A stretch of DNA of 64,000 bases from assembly GCF_013371215.1 (NCBI RefSeq), contig NZ_JABWMH010000002.1:1-64000 (forward strand), read 5' to 3'. This DNA comes from Parasphingorhabdus flavimaris (GTDB lineage Bacteria > Pseudomonadota > Alphaproteobacteria > Sphingomonadales > Sphingomonadaceae). Position numbers and translations under genes: made by a program. Within the stretch, counting starts at the first letter, position 1, and each line of letters opens with the position of its first letter. Of the stretch, positions 15,324-24,879 are shown piece by piece. Below the pieces are notes generated by a model, which saw only the letters and a program-made list of their open reading frames with translations, searched no databases and had not been told where the DNA came from.

Positions 15324-17519
15324 TCAGAACCTGAGTTCTACGCTTGCACCTACTTCACGCGGGCGTTCGTAGATGATGTAGGCGGCGAGCGGTCCAGGCG
15401 AGATTTGCTGGGCCACCGCTGCGTTGGTGAGATTCTTCGAGAAGATGCGGAAAGTAAGATCGTCATCCGGGCTAGTCCAACCGATCTCTGCCGACAGAAG
15501 TTCATAAGAATCCTGGCTGAAGATGTTGAGGTAATCGTAATATACCGCACTCGAATGGAAGAGGTTGCCACCGATGAAGGCTTCTCCATCGAACGCATCG
15601 AATGTGTAGCGTCCGCCCAGCGTCAGAGTGAACTCCGGGGTGCGGACTAGCTGATTACCAGAGACATCGGTGGATGAAACCATGTTTCCGCCGCCCGCCT
15701 GGGGAATGAATACCTGCGCGTTGGAAAATTCATCATATTTGGCATGAGTGTAGGCGATGGCCGCACGCAGATCCAAGCCGTCAATAGGTTCTGCCGTAAG
15801 CTCGAGCTCTCCACCATAGATCTCTGCGCTGGCCGCGTTCTGCAGAACGAACGAATTATTGGCCGCCCGCGCGGTCACTTGCAAGTTGTCATAGGTGTAA
15901 TAGAAGGTCGCAAGGTTCGCCCGCAGCCACGGCAGTGGATCGGATTTTATGCCAAACTCGATCGCCTCGATCGTTTCCGGCTCGACCGCCACGTTCGAAG
16001 TGCCGAAAGTGTTGAAGGTGCCGCTTTTGAACCCGGTGCCATAGGTGGCGTAGATGTTCAGATCAGGCGAAGCTTCGTACTGGACGGCCACGCGGTAAGT
16101 GAATTTGTCGAAATCCTCCTCCGCATCCGTGAACAGCTGGTTGCCGTTGATACGCTGCGAGAACTTTCGCGTCTCCGTGGTGTAACGTCCGCCCAGCGTT
16201 ACCGAGAGGCTCGGCGTCAGATCATAGGTGCCTTCGACAAAGGCCGCGATTGACGAATTCTCCACTTCCGGCTCGATCGTGATCGGCGTGACCGGGGTAG
16301 CGACGTCCCGGCGATTGATCAGGATAAGCGGCTGCTCACCCTCCAGCTGGTAATAATAGGCGCCAGCAGTCCAGCTGAGGGGACTACCATTGTCCGAAAT
16401 AAGCCGCAGTTCCTGTGTGAACGTATCGGGTTTGACCCGCATGTTCGTTTCGCCGAGAAGAATATTGGTGCCATCGGAATCGGCGATCTGGTGCACGCGC
16501 GTACGCATGTAAGAGCTGGTCGATTCCAGAATGACCCCGCCCAGATCGAGCTGTCCCTTCAGCGCGATGTCCAGTCGGGTGAAGTCAGACAGGCCAGCCG
16601 TTCCGAAGGCGAAATTGGAGATTTCCCAGGGTTCGTCGGGAATGATCGCGCCGGCGAACTGCGCGCCCAGCGAGTTCCCCTCGAACGGCTGGGCAGTGGC
16701 CGCAATTTCTTCGTGCGTATCGACATATGCGACCGTCAGAATGAACTCGGCCTGGTCGCTCGGCTGGAACAGCAGCTTGGACCGGATCGACGCAATTTCG
16801 GTATCGCCGACAGCGCCGCCATTGAGCAGGTTCGTCGCGTATCCATCCTGATTGCGATAGAGAACGGCGAGATCGGCAGCGATTGTGTCGGTCAAGCCGC
16901 CGGTAACGTAGGCACGAATGTCGAAATTGTTTGCATCCTCGCGCAGGCGACCCCAGCTTCCCTTGATACGGGCGCGCGGTGTGAACTGAGGATCCGGGGT
17001 CACGACGTTGACCAGACCACCAGTGGCGTTGCGGCCGAACACCGTGCCCTGCGGCCCACGAAGAACCTCGACGCGGGAGATTTCGACAAGGTCGATCTGT
17101 GTCGAATAGGGATCGCCCTGGTAAACGCCGTCCACATAGACCGCGACGTTTGATTCATCGCCGACCGAAGTACCGCTCGAACCGACACCGCGAATGCTGG
17201 GCTGCATTACGTTCTGGTTGCGGCCGCCGTTGAACCCTGGCACGACCTGGTTGAGAGACCGGACCTGTTCAACGCCCGAGGTCGTCAGCACCTCAGTCGA
17301 CAGGGCGGTTACTGCCACGGGGACTTTCTGCAGGCTTTCTTCCCGGCGCGTGGCGGTGACGATGATCATGCCGCCCGCGCCGTCAGCTTGCGCATCCGCC
17401 TTTAGCTGGGCCTCGCCCGCCTGGTCGGCCTCATCCGAGGTGGCACTCTGGGCATTGGCCGCAGCCGGACAGAGCAGGAAAGGCAGTATGGCTGCCGTTG
17501 TTAACAATGATTTCTTCAT
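15324..17519 (-). CDS. TonB-dependent outer-membrane receptor
   Basis: A 731-residue receptor for energised uptake across the outer membrane. A signal peptide (MKKSLLTTAAILPFLLCPAA...AQ) is followed by a TonB-box-like IIVTATRREES. Then come a plug domain with the VEVLRGPQGTVFGRNATGG motif (about 150-170) and a 22-strand barrel ending in a terminal Phe (VELRF). Sphingomonads carry many such receptors, and those beside catabolic genes are often proposed to import aromatic substrates. Here it follows the acyl-CoA ligase and the fission-product hydrolase in one transcription direction, so uptake of the aromatic substrate is a reasonable inference. The ligand is not predictable. Confidence 0.9.
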   Translation of the reverse strand: MKKSLLTTAAILPFLLCPAAANAQSATSDEADQAGEAQLKADAQADGAGGMIIVTATRREESLQKVPVAVTALSTEVLTTSGVEQVRSLNQVVPGFNGGRNQNVMQPSIRGVGSSGTSVGDESNVAVYVDGVYQGDPYSTQIDLVEISRVEVLRGPQGTVFGRNATGGLVNVVTPDPQFTPRARIKGSWGRLREDANNFDIRAYVTGGLTDTIAADLAVLYRNQDGYATNLLNGGAVGDTEIASIRSKLLFQPSDQAEFILTVAYVDTHEEIAATAQPFEGNSLGAQFAGAIIPDEPWEISNFAFGTAGLSDFTRLDIALKGQLDLGGVILESTSSYMRTRVHQIADSDGTNILLGETNMRVKPDTFTQELRLISDNGSPLSWTAGAYYYQLEGEQPLILINRRDVATPVTPITIEPEVENSSIAAFVEGTYDLTPSLSVTLGGRYTTETRKFSQRINGNQLFTDAEEDFDKFTYRVAVQYEASPDLNIYATYGTGFKSGTFNTFGTSNVAVEPETIEAIEFGIKSDPLPWLRANLATFYYTYDNLQVTARAANNSFVLQNAASAEIYGGELELTAEPIDGLDLRAAIAYTHAKYDEFSNAQVFIPQAGGGNMVSSTDVSGNQLVRTPEFTLTLGGRYTFDAFDGEAFIGGNLFHSSAVYYDYLNIFSQDSYELLSAEIGWTSPDDDLTFRIFSKNLTNAAVAQQISPGPLAAYIIYERPREVGASVELRF

Positions 17520-17584
17520 TTTTATCTCCCAGGTATAATAATATTTCGACTGTCTGTTTCTACGTTATTTTATTTGGAACTAAC

Positions 17585-19168
17585 TTATTTCGAAGCATTT
17601 CGTTTCTGCATGAACTGCTTGGCCATCTCTCCCAGTCGTCTCTTGTCCGGCTTGCGGGCAGGAGTTTTCGGAAGTTCGTCAAGCACGACGACGGCTTGAG
17701 GAATCTTGTAACTGGTGAGACGTTCGGCGCAGTGGCTCAGCAAGACTTCTTCCGTCATGCCGGAGTCCGGCCCGGTGGCCACGAAGGCGATAGGCACCTC
17801 GCCCTTGCGATCGTCCGCCACGGAAACCACCGCAGCGTCCGAAACCTCGGGAAGCAGCGAAAGCACTTCCTCGATTTCGCTCGGATAGACATTGAACCCG
17901 GCGACGATCAGCATGTCTTTTTTGCGATCAACGACCGCCAGAAAGCCGTCCGGTGTCGTGAAACCGATATCACCGGTGGGGAGCCAGCCGTCTTCAGCCA
18001 CGGGAGGTAGCCCCATGTAGCGGTCGATCACCCGTTCGCCCCGGATCAGTATCTCGCCATTCTCGTTTGCGGGCAGCCGCTTGCCGCTGCCGTCGAGCGC
18101 GGCGATGGCTACTTCTATGCCTGGCAGGGGAAGCCCGGTGGTGCCGTATTGATGCGTGCCGTCGAGTGGCTGCGCGGTGAGTGGGCCGCCTTCGGTCATG
18201 CCGAACGCCTCAAGGATCGGTAGGCCGGTCTTGGCCTCCCACCGCGACAGGGTTTGCCGGGAAAAGACCGAACCGCCTCCCGGGCACAGCCACAGGGCGG
18301 AAAGATCAGCTTCCGGGGCCGCAAGCAGGCCCTGATAGATCGCTGCCGGACCGCCGCTGAACACGCTGACCCGATGTTCCTCCATCAAACGCGCGACCAG
18401 ATCCGGCTGAAAGCGGGGTACGATGATGAGGGGCGAGCGGCCATAGACCGGGTTGAAGCAGCCCATGTGTGTCCCCCACACATGGCTGATCGGGGCGACA
18501 TTGAGCCACACCTCTTCCTGATCGCGCGTCGGCCATGCCGTATGCATCGCCTTGATGATGCTCATTTCCGATCGGTGGCTGCGCTGCACGCCCTTCGGCG
18601 TGCCAGTCGATCCGCCGGTGAACATGATGATGCAGGGACTGTCGCCCGTGATTTTCACCTCAGGCCGAGTGGGCTGGGTGTCGAGCAATTGCTCGATTGC
18701 AATGCCACCTTCGCCCACGGTAATCAGCTGCGCATGGGCATTGTCGGCGGCTTCCCCGGCAACGTTGGAGTTACGCTCACCAGCTAGGACCAGACCGGGC
18801 GGCGCTATCTCGAACAGTGCACCCAGTTCGCGCGGGGTATAGTCGGCGTTGACCGTCGAAATTTCCGCGCCGGCGCTTAGCGCGGCGTAGATGGCGACAT
18901 TGGCCTCGATCGAATTCGGAATGCAGATCGCGACGCGCCCTGAAGGCGGGACAATCTGACTGATCCGCGCCGCGAGACCAGCCACCGCGGCGCCAAACTG
19001 CGCGTAAGAAAGGCTTCTGCCGCCTTCGACCAAGGCAAGCTGGTCCGGGCACGCCTCTACGGTGTCCCAGAACATGGTTACGACATCGGAATATTCTTTC
19101 CGCGTAAAAACAGGATCGCCTTCACTGAGGCGACGAAGTATCTCGGATCTGGTTTTCGATTTCTGCAT
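17585..19168 (-). CDS. Acyl-CoA ligase (AMP-binding)
   Basis: A 527-residue ANL-superfamily ligase making acyl-CoA and AMP from acid, ATP and CoA. Motifs: IIMFTGGSTGTPKGVQRSH (P-loop), GMTEGGP, WLPTGDIGF, VVDRKKDMLIVAGFNVYPSE hinge region and the C-terminal KTPARKPDKRRL Lys. It belongs to the long- or medium-chain/aryl acid class; the exact acid is unclear. It lies 68 bp after the meta-cleavage hydrolase gene and 65 bp before the TonB receptor gene. It could therefore activate the carboxylic acid released by the hydrolase, or a side-chain acid before ring attack. No good Shine-Dalgarno is seen before ATG 19168. Confidence 0.85.
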   Translation of the reverse strand: MQKSKTRSEILRRLSEGDPVFTRKEYSDVVTMFWDTVEACPDQLALVEGGRSLSYAQFGAAVAGLAARISQIVPPSGRVAICIPNSIEANVAIYAALSAGAEISTVNADYTPRELGALFEIAPPGLVLAGERNSNVAGEAADNAHAQLITVGEGGIAIEQLLDTQPTRPEVKITGDSPCIIMFTGGSTGTPKGVQRSHRSEMSIIKAMHTAWPTRDQEEVWLNVAPISHVWGTHMGCFNPVYGRSPLIIVPRFQPDLVARLMEEHRVSVFSGGPAAIYQGLLAAPEADLSALWLCPGGGSVFSRQTLSRWEAKTGLPILEAFGMTEGGPLTAQPLDGTHQYGTTGLPLPGIEVAIAALDGSGKRLPANENGEILIRGERVIDRYMGLPPVAEDGWLPTGDIGFTTPDGFLAVVDRKKDMLIVAGFNVYPSEIEEVLSLLPEVSDAAVVSVADDRKGEVPIAFVATGPDSGMTEEVLLSHCAERLTSYKIPQAVVVLDELPKTPARKPDKRRLGEMAKQFMQKRNASK

Positions 19169-19236
19169 AAAGTACCATCTTAGGAGGAAGCTGAGTTGAG
19201 GGCGGATTGAAACGCGCTTGCGAGTTTGCTAGGCGT

Positions 19237-20079
19237 TCAGTTGTTGCGGAAAAAACCCCGGACCTGTTCAAGGAACTGTTCCTCGCGTTCCAGTTGCACC
19301 CAATGGCCGCACTGACCAAATACGTGCATTTCCGAACGCTTGAGGTGCTCGTGCATACGTACCGCCACCTGCAGCGGGATCATCTTGTCTTCCCGCCCGT
19401 GAAGGATCAGCACCGGCACGGTGATCGCATCAAGCTGCTGCAGCGGGATGCCTTTCACGATGCGCGACCCCTTGGCATTCTGTTCCTCGCCGGGCTGCAG
19501 TTTGCGGATGGTTTCTTTACCGCTGGCGATCTCGGCGACGCGCAACCGCGCGGCGACGGCCTCGTCGGTGACGATCGACGGATCGTAGGGAAAGGCCTGC
19601 ATCATTGCGCGCATGGCATCCATGCTGGGTTCGAAGGTCCGGCTGTTCGCCAGACCTTGGGTCTGCTCGAACTCGCCCGCTGGGGTCCCCATGAGAACGA
19701 GCGAGCGCACCTTGTCGGAGTGATTAGCCATCATCCCAAGCGCCAGCGCGCCGCCGAAACTGTTGCCAACTAGTATCACTCGATTGAGGCCCATGGCGTC
19801 GATGAAGCCCGCCAGATGCCGGGTCCACAGCTTGATCCCCGGTTTTTCGCCTTCGGGCAAAGGGCTGAAGCCAAATCCCACGATATCAGGGGCCAGAACC
19901 CTGTGCGTTTCGCCAAGGCGAGGCAGGATTCCTTGCCAATTCTGCCATGCCGTGACGCCCGGACCCGAACCGTGAAGGAGGATCACTGGATCGCCTTCAC
20001 CGTGTTCATGATAATTCGTCTGGATACCGTCGACGTCTATCGAAGCCCCGATATCGGGGAGCCTCAGATTACTGGACAT
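19237..20079 (-). CDS. Meta-cleavage product hydrolase (MhpC/BphD/CarC-like)
   Basis: A 280-residue alpha/beta hydrolase for C-C bond hydrolysis of ring-fission products, giving 2-hydroxypenta-2,4-dienoate plus a carboxylic acid. Visible are the oxyanion region LLHGSGPGVTAWQNW, nucleophile Ser in LVGNSFGGALAL, the Asp in LHGREDKMIP and the His in CGHWVQLERE. HGSGPG and the GHW triad are characteristic of this C-C hydrolase group. ATG 20079 with GAGAGA upstream is preferred over the start 7 codons before. It is divergent from the cis-diol dehydrogenase gene, with a palindrome between them. Confidence 0.88.
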   Translation of the reverse strand: MSSNLRLPDIGASIDVDGIQTNYHEHGEGDPVILLHGSGPGVTAWQNWQGILPRLGETHRVLAPDIVGFGFSPLPEGEKPGIKLWTRHLAGFIDAMGLNRVILVGNSFGGALALGMMANHSDKVRSLVLMGTPAGEFEQTQGLANSRTFEPSMDAMRAMMQAFPYDPSIVTDEAVAARLRVAEIASGKETIRKLQPGEEQNAKGSRIVKGIPLQQLDAITVPVLILHGREDKMIPLQVAVRMHEHLKRSEMHVFGQCGHWVQLEREEQFLEQVRGFFRNN

Positions 20080-20149
20080 ATCTCTCTCCACACCACGCAA
20101 TTTGTCAAATTCTTGTGAAATATCTGTTGCGAGACCTTCGCAGAAATGT

Positions 20150-20167
20150 CAATACGTAAGAGTATGG
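20150..20167. promoter_or_regulatory. Palindromic operator candidate, copy 1
   Basis: CAATAC-GTAAGA-GTATGG, a one-mismatch palindrome of the form CCATAC-N6-GTATGG. It lies 42 bp before the diol dehydrogenase start and 71 bp before the divergent hydrolase start. The flank TTTGCCAA is shared, with one change, with copy 3 at 27622-27639 (read on the other strand). Confidence 0.6.
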
Positions 20168-20208
20168 TTTGCCAAAATGGGCATGAGCCAAAAATCAGAG
20201 GGTGAGAA

Positions 20209-21000
20209 ATGGTGGAGATTCTATCGGGACAGACTGCGGTGATCACAGGGGCTGCTTCGGGCATCGGAGAAGCGGTGGCCCTGCGCTTCGTAGAAGAGGG
20301 GGCGAATGTGGTAGCCTTGGATCGCAATGCGGATGCGCTTGCCGACCTGGCGGATCGTTTAGGCGATCGGTGTGCGGTCGTGGCAGGCGATTGCACTGAG
20401 GCCGAGATCTGCAGACGCGGGGTCGCGCTCGCGCTGCAAAAATTCGGCAAGCTGGACTGCGTGGTCGCGAATGCAGGCGTGTACGATTGGTACAAGCGAA
20501 TAGATCGGATGGGCACGGCCGATGTGGAGACCGCGTTCGAGGAACTGTTCCGCATCAATGTACTTTCGACCTTATTGATCGCACGATCCTCCGTCGAGGC
20601 GCTGCGGGAATCGGGTGGCTCCCTGATAGTGACCTGTTCGAACGCCAGTTTCAGGGCTGGCGGCGGCGGGACGCTCTATACCGCAAGTAAGTTTGCGCTG
20701 CGCGGCGTGGTCTATCAGCTGGCCTATGAATGGGCGCCGCATGTGCGCGTCAATGGAGTCGCTCCGGGCGGGACGGTGACCGGCCTGTCGGGTCTCGCAG
20801 CGCTGGAGAGTTCTTCGCGTCGGCTCGATTCTGAAGAACGGACCGTTGAAATGGTAGCGAAGGCATCGCCGCTAGGAAGAGCCGCCGCGGCAGATGATCA
20901 TGCAGGGTGTTACGTGCTGCTTGCGTCCCGACGCGACGGCAAGAACCTCAACGGAACGATCCTAGTCAGCGACGGCGGGCTCAGTTCGAGAATGGGATAG
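20209..21000 (+). CDS. cis-dihydrodiol dehydrogenase (BphB-like SDR)
   Basis: A 263-residue short-chain dehydrogenase that should rearomatise the cis-dihydrodiol made by the Rieske dioxygenase to a catechol, reducing NAD. It has the cofactor fold TGAASGIGEA (about 14-23), NAG in VVANAGVYDW, the catalytic Ser in TCSNASF and Y-x3-K in YTASK. RVNGVAPGGTVT and the terminal VSDGGLSSR block resemble BphB-type dehydrogenases more than generic SDRs. Good ribosome site GAGGGTGAG before ATG 20209. It is transcribed divergently from the hydrolase and lies next to the IclR gene. Confidence 0.87.
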   Translation: MVEILSGQTAVITGAASGIGEAVALRFVEEGANVVALDRNADALADLADRLGDRCAVVAGDCTEAEICRRGVALALQKFGKLDCVVANAGVYDWYKRIDRMGTADVETAFEELFRINVLSTLLIARSSVEALRESGGSLIVTCSNASFRAGGGGTLYTASKFALRGVVYQLAYEWAPHVRVNGVAPGGTVTGLSGLAALESSSRRLDSEERTVEMVAKASPLGRAAAADDHAGCYVLLASRRDGKNLNGTILVSDGGLSSRMG

Positions 21001-21043
21001 GTGCATTGGCCAAGTTCAGAGCCCGTTTTCCAGCGCAGCGACC

Positions 21044-21808
21044 CTACGAAGCCCGCAGCATGACGGAGATTGCCTCCGCCGCCTCGACGATGCTCGGCAG
21101 GAGCGTGAGCAGCCTCTCCTCCGCCTCTTCGAAATTTTCGTCGGTGCACACCTCGGTGACCGAAACTGCCGCCATCAGCCGCCCGGTCCGATCCTCTATC
21201 GGCACCGCAAGACAGCGCAATTCGGAATATATCTCACCCCGGTCCATCGCCCAGCCTTGCCTGCGCACGTCGCCGATCTCCTTCCGCAAGGCATCGGCCT
21301 GCGAAATGGTGTTCTGCGTCAGAGGGACGAAATCGTCTGGAGCCAGATACTCCTCCAGCTGATCGTGAGCGAGCTGGGCAAGCAGCATCTTGCCGACCCC
21401 GGTGCAATAGGCCTCGAGTTCGGTCATCTCCTGCGAGGGGGTACGCGAATATCCAGCATCGGCCTTGACCAGGTAACGGACCAGATTGTTCCGGAAAACA
21501 CCCAGATGCACCGTGTGCTTGCAGGTCTTGGCAAGATCCGCGATGATCGGACGGGTAGCGCTGGTGATGATGGAATCGAGATCCACGCGCGCTCCAAGTT
21601 CCAAGCTGGCGATGCCGAGCAGGTAGCGCCCCCGCCCGTGCCGCAGCACGTATTTGCGCGCCACCAGTGGCCGCAGCAACCGATGAGCGGTCGAAAGAGG
21701 TATTCCGGAAGTTTCGGATATTTCCCTCACCGTCAAAGGTGACGATGAAAGGCACTCAAGCAAGTCGAGCAATCGCTCGGCAACCGATGTACCCGCCTCT
21801 TCATTCAT
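21044..21808 (-). CDS. IclR-family regulator
   Basis: A 254-residue regulator. The N-terminal winged helix reads VREISETSGIPLSTAHRLLR (about 25-45), followed by a GAF-like effector domain containing AYCTGVGKMLLA and the AVPIEDRTGRLMAAVSVTE block. ATG 21808, with GGAAGAG upstream, fits IclR-family length; the frame is open 74 codons further. IclR regulators commonly control aromatic pathways (MhpR, PcaR, PobR types). It lies between the diol dehydrogenase and the hydratase operon, divergent from the latter. It is the leading candidate to bind the repeated CCATAC-N6-GTATGG sites (inference). Confidence 0.88.
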   Translation of the reverse strand: MNEEAGTSVAERLLDLLECLSSSPLTVREISETSGIPLSTAHRLLRPLVARKYVLRHGRGRYLLGIASLELGARVDLDSIITSATRPIIADLAKTCKHTVHLGVFRNNLVRYLVKADAGYSRTPSQEMTELEAYCTGVGKMLLAQLAHDQLEEYLAPDDFVPLTQNTISQADALRKEIGDVRRQGWAMDRGEIYSELRCLAVPIEDRTGRLMAAVSVTEVCTDENFEEAEERLLTLLPSIVEAAEAISVMLRAS

Positions 21809-22048
21809 CTCGGCTCTTCCTCTCACAGGGTGAGGCTCTAGACCAAAAGGCACGGTTGTCAAGGCTGGTAGAATGGGGAAAGTTGGCCCAATGTTCTGAT
21901 GAATGATCAATCCGAAAGCTTTCAGTAAACGGTAGATTTGCGAACTCATCCAATTTGTGGCTGATGATGCAATAGATCGTGGCTGGAAGGGGTGAGCCGA
22001 TAAGTAACAGCTGCGCAATTTTGCGTTCATTTGGGAGAGTTTTAGGCA

Positions 22049-22840
22049 ATGACAATTGAACCTTCGATCATCACTTCACTGGGCGATGAGCTTTACGATG
22101 CCCTGATCGCCGGTGAGACGATCCCCAATCTTCGGGACCGGAATCCGGATATAGATATCGTCGATGCTTACCGCGTTCAGGAACGCTTGATTGCGCGGCG
22201 GCTGGAGACCGGTGAGGAAATCATCGGCAAGAAGATCGGGGTTACGTCCAAGGTGGTCCAGGAGATGATCGGGGTATTTGAACCTGATTTCGGCCAGTTG
22301 ACCGATGCCATGTTGGTTGCCGATGATGCCACAGTAGAGCGCAAGTCTCTCATCCAGCCAAAGGCCGAGGGAGAGATCGCCTTTATCCTGAAGCATGACC
22401 TGACAGGGCCCGGCGTGACGGCGGCAGATGTTCTTGAGGCGACCGAATATGTCACCGCCTGTTTCGAGATCGTCGACAGCCGCATTTGCGACTGGGACAT
22501 CCGGATTCAGGATACTGTCGCCGACAATGCTTCATGCGGGATTTTCGCAATCGGCACGCAGCAGGTCGATCCGCGCGACATTGATCTTGCCAGCGTGAGC
22601 ATGAAAATCGACTGCAATGGAACCGAGGTTGCGAGCGGCGTCGGGGCCGCGGTCCAGGGTTCGCCGCTCAACTCGGTCGCGTGGCTCGCCAATACGCTGG
22701 GTCGTCTCGGCATGCCGTTCAGGGCAGGCGAAATTATCCTTTCCGGGGCGCTTGGCCCGATGGTCGAAATCTCCGCCGGCGACACGCTGCTGCTCAGCCT
22801 TAGCGATGGTCTCGGAACCTGCCGCCTGACCTTCACCTAG
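22049..22840 (+). CDS. 2-hydroxypenta-2,4-dienoate hydratase (MhpD/BphE-like)
   Basis: A 263-residue hydratase of the fumarylacetoacetase-like fold. It adds water to 2-hydroxypenta-2,4-dienoate to give 4-hydroxy-2-oxovalerate. Supporting segments are AYRVQERLIARRL, GKKIGVTSKVVQEMIGV, the metal-ligand region EGEIAFILK and a DTVADNASCG motif typical of this family. It is first in the lower-pathway run hydratase, acetaldehyde dehydrogenase, aldolase; 81 bp separate it from the next gene. Divergent from IclR. Confidence 0.9.
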   Translation: MTIEPSIITSLGDELYDALIAGETIPNLRDRNPDIDIVDAYRVQERLIARRLETGEEIIGKKIGVTSKVVQEMIGVFEPDFGQLTDAMLVADDATVERKSLIQPKAEGEIAFILKHDLTGPGVTAADVLEATEYVTACFEIVDSRICDWDIRIQDTVADNASCGIFAIGTQQVDPRDIDLASVSMKIDCNGTEVASGVGAAVQGSPLNSVAWLANTLGRLGMPFRAGEIILSGALGPMVEISAGDTLLLSLSDGLGTCRLTFT

Positions 22841-22921
22841 GCCGCCCCTGGCGGGGGTAGAGGCCGACCGCAAGCGTTCAAGTACTCGCGAACAAGCTCA
22901 ATTCAACTGAAAGAGGAAGAG

Positions 22922-23839
22922 ATGGATAAAATCAAATGTGCAATAATCGGGCCGGGAAATATCGGCACCGATCTTCTATACAAACTGCTGCGTTCCGAGG
23001 TTCTCGAACCGGTCTGGATGGTGGGCATCGAACCCGGGTCCGAAGGTCTGGCCCGCGCGAAAGAACTGGGGCTCAAGACCACCGCAGAAGGGGTCGACGG
23101 GTTGGTTTCCCATGTGATTGAGGATGGGGTTCAGATCGCGTTCGATGCGACCTCGGCCTATGTTCATGCGGACAACAGTCGCAAGCTCAATGAACTTGGT
23201 GTCCTGATGATCGATCTGACGCCCGCTGCCATCGGCCCGCTGTGCGTCCCGCCGATTAATCTGAAAGACCTTGCGGGGCGCAAGACCATGAACGTCAACA
23301 TGGTCACCTGCGCCGGGCAAGCCACGATCCCGATGGTCGCCGCGGTCAGCGGTGTGCAGGAGGTGGAGTATGCCGAAATCATCGCCACCGTCGCTTCGAA
23401 GTCGATTGGCATGGGCACGCGCAAGAATATCGACGAGTTCACCCGCACGACCTCGGCTGCGGTAGCAGAGGTTGGAGGGGCGGCGAAAGGCAAGGCGATC
23501 GTGATCGTGAACCCGGCGGAACCACCGCTTATGATGCGCGATACCGTCTATTGCGAAACCGTCGACGAACCCGACCAGGAAGCTATCACCGCCTCCGTCC
23601 ACGAGATGATCGCGGCGGTACAGCAATACGTGCCCGGCTACCAGTTGAAAAACGGGCCGACTTTCGAAGGTCGCAAGGTGTCGATCTTCCTCAAGGTGGA
23701 GGGACTTGGCGATTTCCTTCCCAAATATGCCGGAAATCTCGACATCATGACAGCGGCCTCTGTCCGCACCGCCGAAATGTTCGCTCAGGACATTCTGGAT
23801 GGCCAGCTTGAACTAGAACCCGTGATGGAGAACGCATAA
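22922..23839 (+). CDS. Acetaldehyde dehydrogenase, acetylating (MhpF/BphG-like)
   Basis: A 305-residue enzyme converting acetaldehyde, CoA and NAD to acetyl-CoA. It has an N-terminal dinucleotide fold ([20 protein letters not shown]), the catalytic Cys in [12 protein letters not shown] (about residue 131) and conserved [21 protein letters not shown] precedes ATG 22922. Its stop overlaps the aldolase start (ATGA-type overlap at 23839), matching the obligate complex these two enzymes form, which channels acetaldehyde between active sites. Confidence 0.94.
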   Translation: MDKIKCAIIGPGNIGTDLLYKLLRSEVLEPVWMVGIEPGSEGLARAKELGLKTTAEGVDGLVSHVIEDGVQIAFDATSAYVHADNSRKLNELGVLMIDLTPAAIGPLCVPPINLKDLAGRKTMNVNMVTCAGQATIPMVAAVSGVQEVEYAEIIATVASKSIGMGTRKNIDEFTRTTSAAVAEVGGAAKGKAIVIVNPAEPPLMMRDTVYCETVDEPDQEAITASVHEMIAAVQQYVPGYQLKNGPTFEGRKVSIFLKVEGLGDFLPKYAGNLDIMTAASVRTAEMFAQDILDGQLELEPVMENA

Positions 23840-24879
23840 TGACGCTGGATGATCAGGTCAGAGGCCGCAAACTGAAGCTGCATGACATGTGCCTGCGCGA
23901 TGGCATGCATTCGATGCGCCATCAAATCACCCTGGACCAGATGGTCGACATCGCTTCGGGACTCGACGATGCCGGAGTGCCCCTGATCCAGGTCACTCAT
24001 GGTGACGGGCTGGGGGGATCGTCTCTCAACTACGGGCGCGGCCTGCATACGGATCGCGAGTATATTTCGGCAGTGGCCAAGGTCGTGAAGAATGCGACAA
24101 TTTCGGTCCTTCACGTCCCGGGCATCGGCACACTGGATGAATTGCGGATGGCCGCCGATTGCGGGGCAGGGTGCGTCCATGTGGCCTCGCATTGCACCGA
24201 GGCCAACGTCACCGAACAACATATCGGCCTGGGGCGCGAACTCGGTCTTGATACGGTCGGCTTCCTGATGATGGCCCATATGACCTCGATAGATCATCTG
24301 TTCGAACAGGCATTGTTGATGGAAGGATACGGGGCGACGACGATCTATTGCGTGGATTCGGCCGGCTACATGCTGCCCGATGACGTGACGGCTCGCATAG
24401 GCGGGCTGCGCACAGCCTTGAAGGATGCGACAGAGATCGGTTTTCATGCCCATCACAATCTCGGCATGGGTGTGGCAAATTCGCTGGCGGCCGTGGCGGC
24501 GGGCGCGGATCGTATCGACGGTTCGGCGGCCGGGCTGGGTGCCGGGGCGGGCAATACGCCGCTGGAACTAATGGCCGCAGTCAGCGAACGGATGGGTATC
24601 AAGACTGGCGTCGACCTGTTCAAACTCATGGACGTAGCCGAAGACCGGGTGCTGCCGATTATGCCGCAGCCGCCCCGTGCAGACCGGGATTCTATCACCC
24701 TCGGCTTTGCGGGAGTCTATTCGACCTTCTTGTATCAGGCCAAGGAAGCAGAGCGGAAATACGGCCTGTCCGCGCGCGACATCCTAATTGAATTGGCTCG
24801 CAAGAAGATGATCGGCGGACAGGAAGACATGATCGAGGACACGGCGCTGTCGATGGCCAAGGAACGCGACTTGGTCTAG
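23839..24879 (+). CDS. 4-hydroxy-2-oxovalerate aldolase (MhpE/BphF-like)
   Basis: A 346-residue class II aldolase cleaving 4-hydroxy-2-oxovalerate to pyruvate and acetaldehyde. The metal and substrate region [12 protein letters not shown] (about 17-28), a second motif [10 protein letters not shown] and the metal-binding [12 protein letters not shown] are all present. The end carries the [11 protein letters not shown]-like helices used to bind the dehydrogenase partner. Overlaps the dehydrogenase gene by one base. Downstream it faces a convergent decayed ligase gene whose frame runs into its 3' end. Confidence 0.94.
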   Translation: MTLDDQVRGRKLKLHDMCLRDGMHSMRHQITLDQMVDIASGLDDAGVPLIQVTHGDGLGGSSLNYGRGLHTDREYISAVAKVVKNATISVLHVPGIGTLDELRMAADCGAGCVHVASHCTEANVTEQHIGLGRELGLDTVGFLMMAHMTSIDHLFEQALLMEGYGATTIYCVDSAGYMLPDDVTARIGGLRTALKDATEIGFHAHHNLGMGVANSLAAVAAGADRIDGSAAGLGAGAGNTPLELMAAVSERMGIKTGVDLFKLMDVAEDRVLPIMPQPPRADRDSITLGFAGVYSTFLYQAKEAERKYGLSARDILIELARKKMIGGQEDMIEDTALSMAKERDLV